NCBI RefSeq assembly: GCF_003934165.1
Contig: NZ_RKST01000001.1
Coordinates: 186,001-250,000, forward strand
From: Borborobacter arsenicus
GTDB lineage: Bacteria > Pseudomonadota > Alphaproteobacteria > Rhizobiales > Rhizobiaceae
Reading direction: 5' to 3'
DNA: 64,000 bases
The notes under the pieces are model-generated. The model had not been told where the DNA came from. It did not search any database and saw nothing but the letters and a program-made list of their open reading frames with translations. Below, in pieces: positions 17,341-26,219 of this stretch (positions are counted from its first letter, which is position 1; each line of letters starts with the position of its first letter). The translations under genes and the position numbers were made by a program.

Positions 17341-17822
17341 AACGTGTCTCCCTTGGCGAAGGGGGCCGGATGAGAAGCGACAGCAACACCCGGGCTGGGA
17401 ACGTAGATCGGACCGCGCTCGAACACGCGGCGGAGTGACCCGTCGAGTACGTAGCTCGGCGTTTCGTAAGGGTCCGGCGTGGGGATATTCTCCTGCCCTG
17501 GATAGCCGATCAATTCTCGGATGGCGGGGATCATGTAGTAGACGCCGGACGCGAGCGTGGCGATCGCTTCGAAGGCTTCCTGGTCTTCAACGTAGAGCCT
17601 GGCAATGCCTTCGGCCGCCGGCACGGCGGACTGCGCTTCCAGTCCGCGTATCAACGGCTCAAGCAGATCCTCGCGGGCGCCAATCGCCTTATCGAGGAAG
17701 GGGCCCGCGACATCGACAGCCGAGGCTGCTGGCATCTGTTTATAGGCAGGGATCAGCACATCCGCCATCCCGGCGAAGCACGCCCTCAGTTCTGCGGTCA
17801 AGGCGTTACGCATCATGGTCAT
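17337..17822 (-). CDS. Probable small subunit of the GMC dehydrogenase (gluconate-2-DH subunit-3-like)
   Basis: 161-residue protein with no strong family motif except MADVLIPAYKQMPAASAVDV, which resembles the DtLIPxd...PGA region of gluconate 2-dehydrogenase subunit 3 and other GMC partner subunits. The start ATG 17822 overlaps the GMC stop (ATGA) and has AGGAGG seven bases upstream. Such small subunits usually stabilise the flavoprotein and in gluconate/fructose dehydrogenases carry a Tat signal; no signal peptide is seen here, so this complex is probably cytoplasmic. The functional call is an inference from size, motif and coupling. Confidence 0.65.
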   Translation of the reverse strand: MTMMRNALTAELRACFAGMADVLIPAYKQMPAASAVDVAGPFLDKAIGAREDLLEPLIRGLEAQSAVPAAEGIARLYVEDQEAFEAIATLASGVYYMIPAIRELIGYPGQENIPTPDPYETPSYVLDGSLRRVFERGPIYVPSPGVAVASHPAPFAKGDTL

Positions 17823-19489
17823 CAAGCTGCCTCCTGATTGCGCCGCTGTTCGGCGATGTGTCTTGCCGTGCGCATCGACAGCGTCATGATCGTGGCCGTA
17901 GGATTGACGCCGCCGGATGTCGTGAAAACGCTGCCATCCACGATGAAAAGGTTTGGAACGTCGTGTGTGCGCCCCCATCGATCGACGACCGAGGAGCCCG
18001 GATCATTGCCCATGCAGGCAGTGCCCAGGAGATGCCAGCCGGAATCGCGGATCTGGTGCACGATTACGGTCTCCACCGCTCCCGCCGCCTTCAGGAGTTC
18101 AAGCATCTTCTCTTCATGGAAGCGAAGCAGGCGCCGTGAGTTCTCGTCCATCCGATAGATGATTTTAGGCGCCGGTATGCCATCGCTATCGGTGAGCACC
18201 GGGTCGAGTTGGACCTGGTTACTTTCTTGCGGCAAATCCTCGCCGACGACGCTGATGACAACGCAACGGCCCAAACGTTGTTCGACATTGCGGTGCAGGT
18301 TTTCACCCCAAACTGCGCTCATGTCACCGCTCTCGAAAACCTTCGATCCGGCGATGCTGCTGACACCGAGTGGTCCGCCGTTGGCCAGGATCGCCCATTT
18401 GGCCCCACGCACGAATCCACGACTCTTGTCGGTCTCGTAGAACTGGTAGGACTCGATCATCTGCCCGTATGGCCCACGCCAGGAATGAAGGTTTTCCTCA
18501 AACACCCCAAGTCCTGCCGAATAGGGGTGGAACATGAGTCGCTTCCCGACAAGGCCGGAAGAATTGGCGAGCCCATTCGGAAAGCGGCCGGATTGCGACA
18601 GGAGCATGAGGCGCGGCGTGCCTACACCGTTCGCTGCCAGGATTACCGTCTTGGCAAGTTGACGTCTTTCTCGTCCGTTGCGGTCGATATAGACCGCACC
18701 GGTGGCCAAGCCCCGGGAATCTACCTCAATCTCACGGACGCGAGCACCCGTGACAAGCTTGGCGCCGGCCTTCAGCGCATGCGGCCACAAAGTGATGTCA
18801 GTCGTAGACTTCGCGCCTTCCGGGCATCCATAGGCGCAAGTACCACGTCGCACACAAGGGTTGAGACCATTATGGGCGACCGATGCAATGGCGTTGGTGC
18901 CAGGCCACCAATGCCAACCGAGCTTGTCGAACCCCTCTATCGCCTTGCGGCCGACATCGCCAACGGGCAGCGGAGGCGTGGGAAAGTCGCGTCGCGGTGG
19001 GTGAATGGGATTACCCCTATACCCGGAAACGCCGACGAGTTGTTCGACGTCCTCAAGATGCGGCAGGAGTTCTTCATAGCTGACCGGCCAATCATCGGCG
19101 ACGCCATCAAGCGTCTTGACACGAAAATCAGATGGCAACATGGGCGCCCACTGGGCATTGAATAGGGTAGCGCTACCGCCGACGCCGGCGAACATCAATG
19201 GATTGATATCGGATTCCGATGTGTTCACCGGATAGTCCTGCGGATTATCGCGAGTATTGGGATTTGGGTTCCAGGTCTTCCTTGTCGTCAGTTCCCATTC
19301 CGGATCACGGCCGGTATATTTGCTCGGATCAGGCATGAAGCCCTGTTCCAGACAGACGACGGATAGCCCCTGCCGGCTAAGTTCATAAGCGGCCATCGAG
19401 CCTCCCGGGCCCGCACCGATGATCAATACATCGGGGATATCCTTCTTGGTGCTTGAGGCCGGGCCTCGCAGCGTTGTGGCTTCTCTCAT
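17822..19489 (-). CDS. GMC-family FAD dehydrogenase
   Basis: 555 residues. FAD site VLIIGAGPGGSMAAYELSRQ at residues ~23-42. Also visible are the GMC motif FAGVGGSATLFNAQWAPMLP, a Cys-rich NPCVRRGTCAYGCPEGAKST segment, and the C-terminal active site with His in WHLLGTACMG and Asn in GGVNPTATIM. This is the subgroup of sugar, sugar-acid or alcohol dehydrogenases that work with a small subunit and a separate electron acceptor. Cytochrome c is the usual acceptor; here etfBA follow instead. ATG 19489 is favoured because GAGG is eight bases upstream; ATG 19495 is too close to it. Substrate unknown; the transporter upstream suggests a polyol, sugar acid or glycoside. Confidence 0.9.
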   Translation of the reverse strand: MREATTLRGPASSTKKDIPDVLIIGAGPGGSMAAYELSRQGLSVVCLEQGFMPDPSKYTGRDPEWELTTRKTWNPNPNTRDNPQDYPVNTSESDINPLMFAGVGGSATLFNAQWAPMLPSDFRVKTLDGVADDWPVSYEELLPHLEDVEQLVGVSGYRGNPIHPPRRDFPTPPLPVGDVGRKAIEGFDKLGWHWWPGTNAIASVAHNGLNPCVRRGTCAYGCPEGAKSTTDITLWPHALKAGAKLVTGARVREIEVDSRGLATGAVYIDRNGRERRQLAKTVILAANGVGTPRLMLLSQSGRFPNGLANSSGLVGKRLMFHPYSAGLGVFEENLHSWRGPYGQMIESYQFYETDKSRGFVRGAKWAILANGGPLGVSSIAGSKVFESGDMSAVWGENLHRNVEQRLGRCVVISVVGEDLPQESNQVQLDPVLTDSDGIPAPKIIYRMDENSRRLLRFHEEKMLELLKAAGAVETVIVHQIRDSGWHLLGTACMGNDPGSSVVDRWGRTHDVPNLFIVDGSVFTTSGGVNPTATIMTLSMRTARHIAEQRRNQEAA

Positions 19490-19526
19490 ATCCATGTCCT
19501 CACTATTGCCACGATACTTGCGTCGT

Positions 19527-20621
19527 TCAGTTCAGCCGGTCGCCTGAAGCCGCTTCAAAAAGATGCACGTCGTCGACGGTCGAAAGCAGTTGTAGGTTTG
19601 CCCCCAGTTCTCCGGCGAAGCGCCCGGGGACCAGCGCGTTGGCATGAGCCGTGCCGCTCGGATTGCCGACCTCCACTCTGATCTGGGTCTGCGCACCGGT
19701 CGGCTCGAGCAGTTCGACCCGCGCGGCAATTTCCGGCGCTCCTTCACCGCCCGATCGCAGCGACAGCGCTTCGGGACGAATGCCAAGGACGAAGTTTCCA
19801 GTATTGAGTCGCTGCGGTTTGGGGATACTGAAGGTGACACCTGCTGCGACGCTCACCAGAATCCGACCGCCATCCTCCCCGGTCACTTGGGCCGGCCACA
19901 AATTAATCTGCGGCGTACCGAAAAAAGTCGCCACAAATTGGTTTCGCGGACGCGAGTACAGATCGTCGGGCGCACCGTATTGAACGATCTTTCCATTCTG
20001 CATGATGGCGATGCGGTCGGCCATGGTCATCGCCTCGACCTGGTCGTGAGTGACATAAACCATGGTCCGACCAAGGCGCTGGTGAAGTGTCTTGATCTCG
20101 CTTCGCATGACCGTGCGCAACGCCGCGTCCAGGTTCGACAGCGGCTCGTCAAGCAGGAACGCCTGCGGCTCGCGAACCATCGCCCGCCCCATTGCGACGC
20201 GCTGGCGTTGGCCGCCTGAAAGCTGACGGGGACGGCGGTCGAGCAGCGCGCCCAATCCCAGCGTGTTGGCGACTTCGGTGATACGGCGTTCGATCTCGGG
20301 TTTTGTGAAGCCCTTCACCTTCATGCCGAAGGCCAAATTCTGCCGGATCGTCATTTGCGGATACAGCGCGTAATTCTGGAAAACCATCGCCAGATCGCGC
20401 TGCTGCGGCGGCACATTGTTGACCACTCTGCTGGCTATCCGAATAGAACCGGAACTGGCGGCCTCAAGTCCGGCTATGATCTTGAGCAGCGTCGACTTTC
20501 CGCAGCCGGAGGGGCCTATCAGGGTGACGAATTCCCCATCCTCGATGCGAAGGTTCACGCCGTTCAGTATGGCAAGATTGCCATAGTGCTTGTGCAGGTC
20601 GGTGATTTCGATGCCGGCCAT
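19527..20621 (-). CDS. CUT1-type ABC transporter ATP-binding protein (UgpC/MalK-like)
   Basis: 364 residues. Walker A GPSGCGKST, signature LSGGQRQRVAMGRAMV, Walker B AFLLDEPLSNLDAALR, and switch His YVTHDQVEAMTMADRI. Two TOBE-type beta domains follow from about residue 240, typical of MalK/UgpC proteins. Energises the permease pair encoded just upstream. Substrate follows that of the binding protein and is unknown. Confidence 0.95.
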   Translation of the reverse strand: MAGIEITDLHKHYGNLAILNGVNLRIEDGEFVTLIGPSGCGKSTLLKIIAGLEAASSGSIRIASRVVNNVPPQQRDLAMVFQNYALYPQMTIRQNLAFGMKVKGFTKPEIERRITEVANTLGLGALLDRRPRQLSGGQRQRVAMGRAMVREPQAFLLDEPLSNLDAALRTVMRSEIKTLHQRLGRTMVYVTHDQVEAMTMADRIAIMQNGKIVQYGAPDDLYSRPRNQFVATFFGTPQINLWPAQVTGEDGGRILVSVAAGVTFSIPKPQRLNTGNFVLGIRPEALSLRSGGEGAPEIAARVELLEPTGAQTQIRVEVGNPSGTAHANALVPGRFAGELGANLQLLSTVDDVHLFEAASGDRLN

Positions 20622-20631
20622 AGCGGCTCTC

Positions 20632-21525
20632 CTATTTCTCTGCGCCGGCGGTCAATCCACCGATCAGCCACCGTTGGAAGAACAAGATTGCGATCGCGAT
20701 AGGCAAGATGCCGATAAGCGAAGCGACCGCCATCTGGCCAAAATTGACAATCTGGTCACCTTGGAAGAGCGCCAGCGCGATCGGCATCGTGCGGGTCTCG
20801 CTCGCCGTCATAAAGAAGGCAAACAGGAATTCATTGTAGGAAAGGACCGCGCAGATGATGCCAGTCGCAACGATGCCGGGCATCATTGTAGGCAAGATTA
20901 CGGCCACCAGGGTACGGATCGGACCCGCTCCATCCATTGCGGCCGCCTGGTCGATTTCTCGCGGGATGCGATGCATGAAGCCCTGGAGCAGCCAAAGCGC
21001 GACCGGCACGTTCATCAACGCATAGACAAAGGTCAATCCACCCAGCGTGTGCAGGATTCCAGTTGCCCTCAACAGGAAGAACAGCGGAAGCAAACTGACA
21101 ATCGGCGGGGCCATGTAGATACCCAGCGTAAGCGAAGGCAGTGCGTTGCCGCCCATATTGTAGCGGCTGATTGCATATACCGCCGGTACCGCGATCAGGA
21201 GTGTTCCCAAGCTGCTGACAATAGCAGCAAAAGCGCTGTTTCCCAGAAAGCCGAATATGGGGAACGTGCCCAATATCGCGTACCAATTGGCGAGCGTCGG
21301 CTCGGACGGGAAGAAGATGCTGGTGGCGACTTCACTTTGCGTCTTGAAGCTGACCGCCACGAGATAGACGATAGGCAGCACGAAAAAGCCAAGCACCGCG
21401 ATGATCGCCACTGTCTGCAGCAGCCAGCCGACCATGCTGCGCAAACCGATCGAGGATGGTGCAGCTTCTGCATCACGCTGCGAAGGCCGGGACGTGGAAG
21501 GGGGGGATTGTGTCATGGCGCTCAT
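20632..21525 (-). CDS. Carbohydrate ABC transporter permease (UgpE/MalG-like)
   Basis: 297-residue inner-membrane permease with six helices. The EAA loop reads EIDQAAAMDGAGPIRTLVAV. The start ATG overlaps the preceding permease stop as ATGA (21522-21525). With 21522-22451 it forms the heterodimeric channel of the importer. Confidence 0.94.
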   Translation of the reverse strand: MSAMTQSPPSTSRPSQRDAEAAPSSIGLRSMVGWLLQTVAIIAVLGFFVLPIVYLVAVSFKTQSEVATSIFFPSEPTLANWYAILGTFPIFGFLGNSAFAAIVSSLGTLLIAVPAVYAISRYNMGGNALPSLTLGIYMAPPIVSLLPLFFLLRATGILHTLGGLTFVYALMNVPVALWLLQGFMHRIPREIDQAAAMDGAGPIRTLVAVILPTMMPGIVATGIICAVLSYNEFLFAFFMTASETRTMPIALALFQGDQIVNFGQMAVASLIGILPIAIAILFFQRWLIGGLTAGAEK

Positions 21526-22451
21526 GCTTCCGTCACCTCTGAAAGACGCTTGTGAAGGCGCAGCAATGGAAGGGTTAGGACTGTAACCAGTAACACCAGC
21601 AGCAGAACTTGCGCCGCAGCCAAACCGACGTCGTAATTTTGCAGGAGCGTGCGGAAAATCGCATAGCTGGCCAGCGTCGTACCGGTGCCCGGCCCTCCGG
21701 TTGTCAGCACGAAGATCAGGTCAAAGACCTTGAAGGAGATGATCAGCTTGATCAGAAAGATGCCGAGCAGCGCAGGCATCAGGATCGGCAGTTGCACCTG
21801 AAAGAAGGTTCGAAACTTGCCGGCACCATCCATGTAGGCTGCCTGGCGGATATCGTCGGGCAGCGCACGCAGGGCAGCATAGGCAAGCAGCACTACAAAT
21901 GGCGTCCACTGCCAAGTATCCGCAAGCGCGATGGAGATGAGCGCCCATGGCATTTCGCCCAGAAAGGAACGCGGAGCCGAGATGAGGCCGAAATGCATGA
22001 GCGCGCCATTGAGCAGCCCGCCCGAGGGGAGCAGCATAAGCTTCCACGCTATACCGATCATCACCGGCGGCGTCATCATCGGCAGGAAGATAAGCGCCCG
22101 CCAGATTGATCCAAACCGGGAGACACGGACTAGAAGCAGTGCGATGGCGACACCAAGGAGCATCTGCAGCAGGCTCGACGGAATCGCGAAGACCACGGTG
22201 CGCCATAGCGCGTCGGCGAAGTCGCCACGCATGGCGAAACTGTAATTGGAAAGGCCGACGAACGACTGGAAGGGCTTGCCCAACGTGCTCTTGGAGAAAG
22301 CGGCAGCGAGTGTGTAAAGGCCGGGATAAAGGCCGATAATGAGCAGAGTCGCGACCAGAGGGGCCGCCAACAGCCAGGCGGCGCTGCGTTCCAGGAGGAG
22401 TCTGGAGGCCAGCGTGTCTGACGTTGCTGCTTTTGTCATAGAGCTACTCAT
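21522..22451 (-). CDS. Carbohydrate ABC transporter permease (UgpA/MalF-like)
   Basis: 309 residues with about six membrane segments. The EAA loop reads DIRQAAYMDGAGKFRTFFQV, and the end carries LTTGGPGTGTTLASYAIF, typical of UgpA/LacF proteins. Two starts are possible (22451 and 22439); neither has a good ribosome site. A longer frame to 22544 lacks support. Confidence 0.93.
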   Translation of the reverse strand: MSSSMTKAATSDTLASRLLLERSAAWLLAAPLVATLLIIGLYPGLYTLAAAFSKSTLGKPFQSFVGLSNYSFAMRGDFADALWRTVVFAIPSSLLQMLLGVAIALLLVRVSRFGSIWRALIFLPMMTPPVMIGIAWKLMLLPSGGLLNGALMHFGLISAPRSFLGEMPWALISIALADTWQWTPFVVLLAYAALRALPDDIRQAAYMDGAGKFRTFFQVQLPILMPALLGIFLIKLIISFKVFDLIFVLTTGGPGTGTTLASYAIFRTLLQNYDVGLAAAQVLLLVLLVTVLTLPLLRLHKRLSEVTEA

Positions 22452-22567
22452 TCGGACCCGGTAACTGAGAAAGGGATGGAGATTGCAGGGAGCGGCCATG
22501 CCTTGCGCGTACCGCTTCCCTTTGCCGAGTGACGCTTCGCCCACCTAGGCGAAGCGTCCTTTCCGCC

Positions 22568-23899
22568 TTAACCGAGGAGGCGCTGCCACTGTGCGTCGGC
22601 GTTTTCCAGCGTTTGCTCTGGAGTCTGCTGCCCCGCCATCATCTTGCTGAGCTCGTCCGTCAGCGTTCGCATCATCACCGGGCTTTGCGGTATCGTCGGC
22701 CAAGGCAGAACGCTTTTCGAAGCGCGCTCGAAGGCTGCCTGCACCAACGGGGCATAGTCCTTGTATGCTTGGGATTCGAGGACGGAACTGCGCACTGGAT
22801 CCGAGAAAGTTTGTGGGGTGGTGCTCACTTGAAGCTGCGTTTCAGGAGCGGTCGCGAACTTCATGAACTCCCAGGCCAGATCCGGATCCTTGCTGCCTGC
22901 TGACAAGGCGAGCCCCCATCCCGCGTCCATGGCCGCCCGCGGCGTCATCGACGAATCGCCAACAGGAAGGCTGGTGACGCCCCACTGATCGACAATCTTG
23001 GATTGCGCGGGATCCTGGGCCGAAATGCCCAGATCGGTCCAGAACTCGATCAGCGCGCCACGGCCGGAAATAAAGGCCGGTATGCCATTCTCGAAGCCAA
23101 TCTCCGACGGCGTGGGCAACGCATACGGGATTACGTCGTGCAGAGAATTCGCAGCCTTGATGGAGGCATCGAGAAGCAGCCCCGATTTGCCATCGTCCGT
23201 CAAAAGCGACCCGCCGAAGCCAGCGAGGCGATTGACGTAGAGCGAACCCAGCGCAACGGGAATATTGACGCCCATGACAATGGCGCCATAAATGCCCGCA
23301 GCTTTTTCTGCCTCGGTGATTGTCTTGGCGACGTTCAGGTAATCGTCCCAGGTTACCGGGACCGCAAGCCCATGCTTATTCAGCAGCGCCTTGTTGTAAT
23401 AGAGAGAATGCGTATCGCCATCCCAGGGCAAACCCCAACGGCGACCATCGTAAAGCGTATAGACGTCATAGAAAGCTGACAGGAAGTCGTCCTGCTTGAT
23501 CTCGGAGCTGTCCCGTTCGATGCGGTCGGTGACATCCTGAATAATGCCGTTCGTAGAAAGAGCGCCGATGCTCGCATACCAATAGTCAAAGACATCGTAG
23601 CGATTCGCGCCGGAATTGACATCCAGAGTCGCCTGGGATTCGGCCGCATCATATGGGATAGCTGTGATGTTCAGCTTGCACCCGGTGCTCGCCTCGAACA
23701 TCTCCGCCAACTTGTTTGCAGCCCCGATCCGGGGCTGGGTGACCAGAAACTCCAGGACCTTGCCTTCAAGTCGCTTGCTCTGGGCACGAGCCCCAAACAA
23801 CGTCGCCCCGGACATGGCGCCAAATGCAGCCCCGGCGACCGTAGCCTGAAGAACGCTACGGCGCGTGACACCTCGATTGCCACTTCTCTTTTCGATCAT
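22568..23899 (-). CDS. ABC transporter sugar-type substrate-binding protein (Tat-exported)
   Basis: 443 residues, start ATG 23899 with GGGAGGAAG about nine bases upstream. A twin-arginine signal (TRRSVLQATVAGAAFGAMSG) ends near ARAQS, so the protein is exported folded to the periplasm. The rest is an extracellular-solute-binding type 1 fold: VFDYWYASIGALSTNGIIQD, GLPWDGDTHSLYYNKALL, and the late DAGWGLALSAGSKDPDLAWE. First gene of the long catabolic operon. Two possible GntR sites lie just upstream. Confidence 0.93.
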   Translation of the reverse strand: MIEKRSGNRGVTRRSVLQATVAGAAFGAMSGATLFGARAQSKRLEGKVLEFLVTQPRIGAANKLAEMFEASTGCKLNITAIPYDAAESQATLDVNSGANRYDVFDYWYASIGALSTNGIIQDVTDRIERDSSEIKQDDFLSAFYDVYTLYDGRRWGLPWDGDTHSLYYNKALLNKHGLAVPVTWDDYLNVAKTITEAEKAAGIYGAIVMGVNIPVALGSLYVNRLAGFGGSLLTDDGKSGLLLDASIKAANSLHDVIPYALPTPSEIGFENGIPAFISGRGALIEFWTDLGISAQDPAQSKIVDQWGVTSLPVGDSSMTPRAAMDAGWGLALSAGSKDPDLAWEFMKFATAPETQLQVSTTPQTFSDPVRSSVLESQAYKDYAPLVQAAFERASKSVLPWPTIPQSPVMMRTLTDELSKMMAGQQTPEQTLENADAQWQRLLG

Positions 23900-23981
23900 T
23901 AGCCAACTTCCTCCCAGAAGCATCTTCCGGCTTGCGCCCCGGATTTCTCCAAAACTGCATTGCCGTTAAGAACATCAATCA

Positions 23982-24027
23982 ATTGTTGACAATCAATTAG
24001 TGGCAGACCACATTGCCTCTGTCAACA
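23982..24027. promoter_or_regulatory. Candidate GntR operators between the divergent operons
   Basis: ATTGTTGACAAT (23982-23993) is a palindrome with two central bases, of the T-T-G-T-n-n-A-C-A-A type bound by FCD-class GntR proteins. A second related half-match, TGTCAACA, is at 24020-24027. The surrounding AATCAATT repeats add symmetry. A GntR/FCD regulator is encoded at 25454-26137. Confidence 0.55.
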
Positions 24028-24131
24028 ACGCTGTCGATCGAATTTTCATTCGGCAGTCTGGGTCACGGCGAAAGAAGTGTGTCGCAGCGAATAAGGACGG
24101 CCGGTATCGCCGGCCGAGTGCGGAGGAATGA

Positions 24132-25322
24132 ATGATTGCCGATTTTGAAGTGCTTTCCTGCGATGCAGGTTGGCGCAACTATTATTTCTTGAAGCTGATC
24201 GACGACAGCGGCCACGTTGGATGGGCCGAGTTCGACGGCGCGTTCAGCCCTCCGGGCGTTGCCGACGCTATTCCCTACTATGCACAACGTTTGCGGGGCA
24301 AGTCTCCGCTCGACCATGAGCGCATCTTCGCCGAACTCTACGGAATGAGCAGGCCGGCGCCCATCGGGCTGACGGCCGAGGCGATGGGCGCCATCGAGAA
24401 CGCGCTTCTCGACCTGAAGGGAAAAATCCTCGGCATGCCCTGCTATCAACTTCTTGGCGGCAAGCAGCGCGAGGCTGTGCCAGTCTACTGGTCGCATTGC
24501 GCAAGCTGGCGCATCAATCACCCGACATTTTACAAGCCGCCGATCACCGATTTGGAAGGTGTGCGCCAGGCCGGGCGCGATGCGCGTGCGGCCGGCTACA
24601 AAGCGGTCAAGACCAACATGTTCAAATACACCGATGGCCGCCCGAAAGCCTGGATGTCAGGCTTCGGCGTGCCCTGGAACCCAGGCCTGACAATCTCGCC
24701 GGCACTGATACGCGACGTCTGCGAACACCTCCAGGCGCTGATTGAGGGCGCCGGCCCTGACGTACAGGTGATGATCGACCTGAATTTCAATGCGCGAACA
24801 GAAGGGTATCTGCAACTTGTGCGAGCGCTTGGCGACTTCCCTCTTTATTGGATCGAACTCGACAATCACAATCCTGAAGCCCTGGCGCTGATCCGCCAGC
24901 AGAGCGCTTCTCCAATCGCCAGTTGCGAAACCCTTTTCGGCACGCGGCAATTCTTGCCCTACTTCCAGCATCAATCTATGGACGTGGCTATCGTCGACGT
25001 GATTTGGAATGGGGCTTGGCAATCGATGAAGATCGCCAATGCCGCGGACGCGTTCGACGTGAACATCGCCGGCCACAACTTCTATGGTCATCTGGCCACG
25101 ATGATCAATGTGCATTTCCTGGCAGCGATGCAGAACGTCAAGGTTCTCGAACTCGACGTGGACCGCCTCAAATGGGACAACGAGTTTTATCCGAACTCCT
25201 TCGAGATGAAGGACGGGGCGATCGTGGTCCCCGATACGCCAGGCTGGGGAATCGAACCCGACGAGGAAGCGATCCGCGCCCGCCCGGCGCGGGTGATTTC
25301 GAAATATCTGGGATTCGACTAA
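24132..25322 (+). CDS. Enolase-superfamily enzyme (mandelate racemase/muconate lactonizing type)
   Basis: 396 residues. The N-terminal capping domain ends near YQLLGGKQREAVPVYWSH. The barrel shows Mg ligands Asp in MIDLNFNARTEG, Glu in YWIELDNHNPEA and Glu in IASCETLFGTRQF, with a candidate base Lys in YKAVKTNMFKYTDG and a His in IAGHNFYGHLAT. Members abstract the alpha-proton of a carboxylate and act as acid-sugar dehydratases, racemases or cycloisomerases; the exact reaction is not predictable. Divergent from the GMC/ETF operon with shared operators, so probably part of the same pathway. Confidence 0.9.
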   Translation: MIADFEVLSCDAGWRNYYFLKLIDDSGHVGWAEFDGAFSPPGVADAIPYYAQRLRGKSPLDHERIFAELYGMSRPAPIGLTAEAMGAIENALLDLKGKILGMPCYQLLGGKQREAVPVYWSHCASWRINHPTFYKPPITDLEGVRQAGRDARAAGYKAVKTNMFKYTDGRPKAWMSGFGVPWNPGLTISPALIRDVCEHLQALIEGAGPDVQVMIDLNFNARTEGYLQLVRALGDFPLYWIELDNHNPEALALIRQQSASPIASCETLFGTRQFLPYFQHQSMDVAIVDVIWNGAWQSMKIANAADAFDVNIAGHNFYGHLATMINVHFLAAMQNVKVLELDVDRLKWDNEFYPNSFEMKDGAIVVPDTPGWGIEPDEEAIRARPARVISKYLGFD

Positions 25323-25401
25323 ACCTTCTTGGTTACAAGCGCTGAAGGTGCGGCTTCTTTACAACGTATCGGAGCCACTTCGCTGGAAGCTCTACGACTC
25401 A

Positions 25402-25431
25402 GGGTCCAGATTCCGGTCAAATTCTGGACCC
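25402..25431 (+). terminator. Hairpin between the enolase-family and gntR genes
   Basis: Perfect 9-bp arms GGGTCCAGA and TCTGGACCC with a 12-base loop, 80 bases after the enzyme gene and 22 bases before the gntR start. No clear T-tract, so it could also be an operator. Confidence 0.45.
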
Positions 25432-25453
25432 AACTACAACAAGGCGCAGCGTC

Positions 25454-26137
25454 ATGTCGGATGGAATTACTCTTGGCCGAACTCCGGTGGTTCGCGAAAG
25501 CCTCGATCGCAAGGCTGCAAATCGGTTGCGCGATGCGATCGTTACTGGTTCCCTTGCCCCGGGCACGCGTCTGACCGAAATGGCGATTGCTGCGGATCTT
25601 GGGCTTTCGCGCGGGACAATCCGCGCCGCCCTACACCGGTTGGCGTCAGAGGGTTTGGTAGTCCAGCACATGTATTCTAGCTGGCAGGTCGTACCGCTTT
25701 CCAGTCATGATGCCTGGGAGCTTTATACCCTTCGTGCGAGCCTCGAGGGCTTGGCCGGCCAGCTAACCGCCCAAAAGATGAATGCCCAGACGGAAAAGAG
25801 CATTTCGCAGGCATTCACCGAACTGATCGCCGCATCGAACAACAATTCCCCGGCCGAGCTCGCCGACGCCGATCTCAATCTTCATCGGACTATTGTCGCG
25901 GCGTCGGGGCATCGGCGGCTGATCCAGCACTACCAGCAGGTGGAAACGCAACTGCGGCTCTATATCGGCTCTGTCAACGGCTTGCTTCCCAGCCCTCAAG
26001 ATGTAGCCGCCGAGCACCGCAATATCGTGGAAAGCATCTTGGCTGGGAATGCCCAACAAGCCGAAAAAGAGCTTCGTGACCATAGTCTGTTCTATGGCAA
26101 CAAACTTGTCGCTTTGCTGGATTCGCATTGCGAATAA
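25454..26137 (+). CDS. GntR-family regulator with FCD domain
   Basis: 227 residues. The N-terminal winged helix includes KAANRLRDAIVTGSLAPGTR, LTEMAIAADLGLSRGTIRAA and LHRLASEGLVVQHMYSSWQV. The C-terminal all-helical FCD domain shows ADADLNLHRTIVAASGHRRL and AEHRNIVESILAGNAQQAEK, which usually bind a metal and a carboxylic-acid effector. The candidate operators at 23982-24027 make it the likely controller of both the leftward GMC/ETF operon and the rightward genes. Confidence 0.92.
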   Translation: MSDGITLGRTPVVRESLDRKAANRLRDAIVTGSLAPGTRLTEMAIAADLGLSRGTIRAALHRLASEGLVVQHMYSSWQVVPLSSHDAWELYTLRASLEGLAGQLTAQKMNAQTEKSISQAFTELIAASNNNSPAELADADLNLHRTIVAASGHRRLIQHYQQVETQLRLYIGSVNGLLPSPQDVAAEHRNIVESILAGNAQQAEKELRDHSLFYGNKLVALLDSHCE

Positions 26138-26219
26138 GCGAACTCCTGTTGGTTTCCCGCGAGGGCTCGCCTCAAACCTGATCCTAGCCGGCGGGCAGGC
26201 TCGTCGATGGAGAAGTCAC

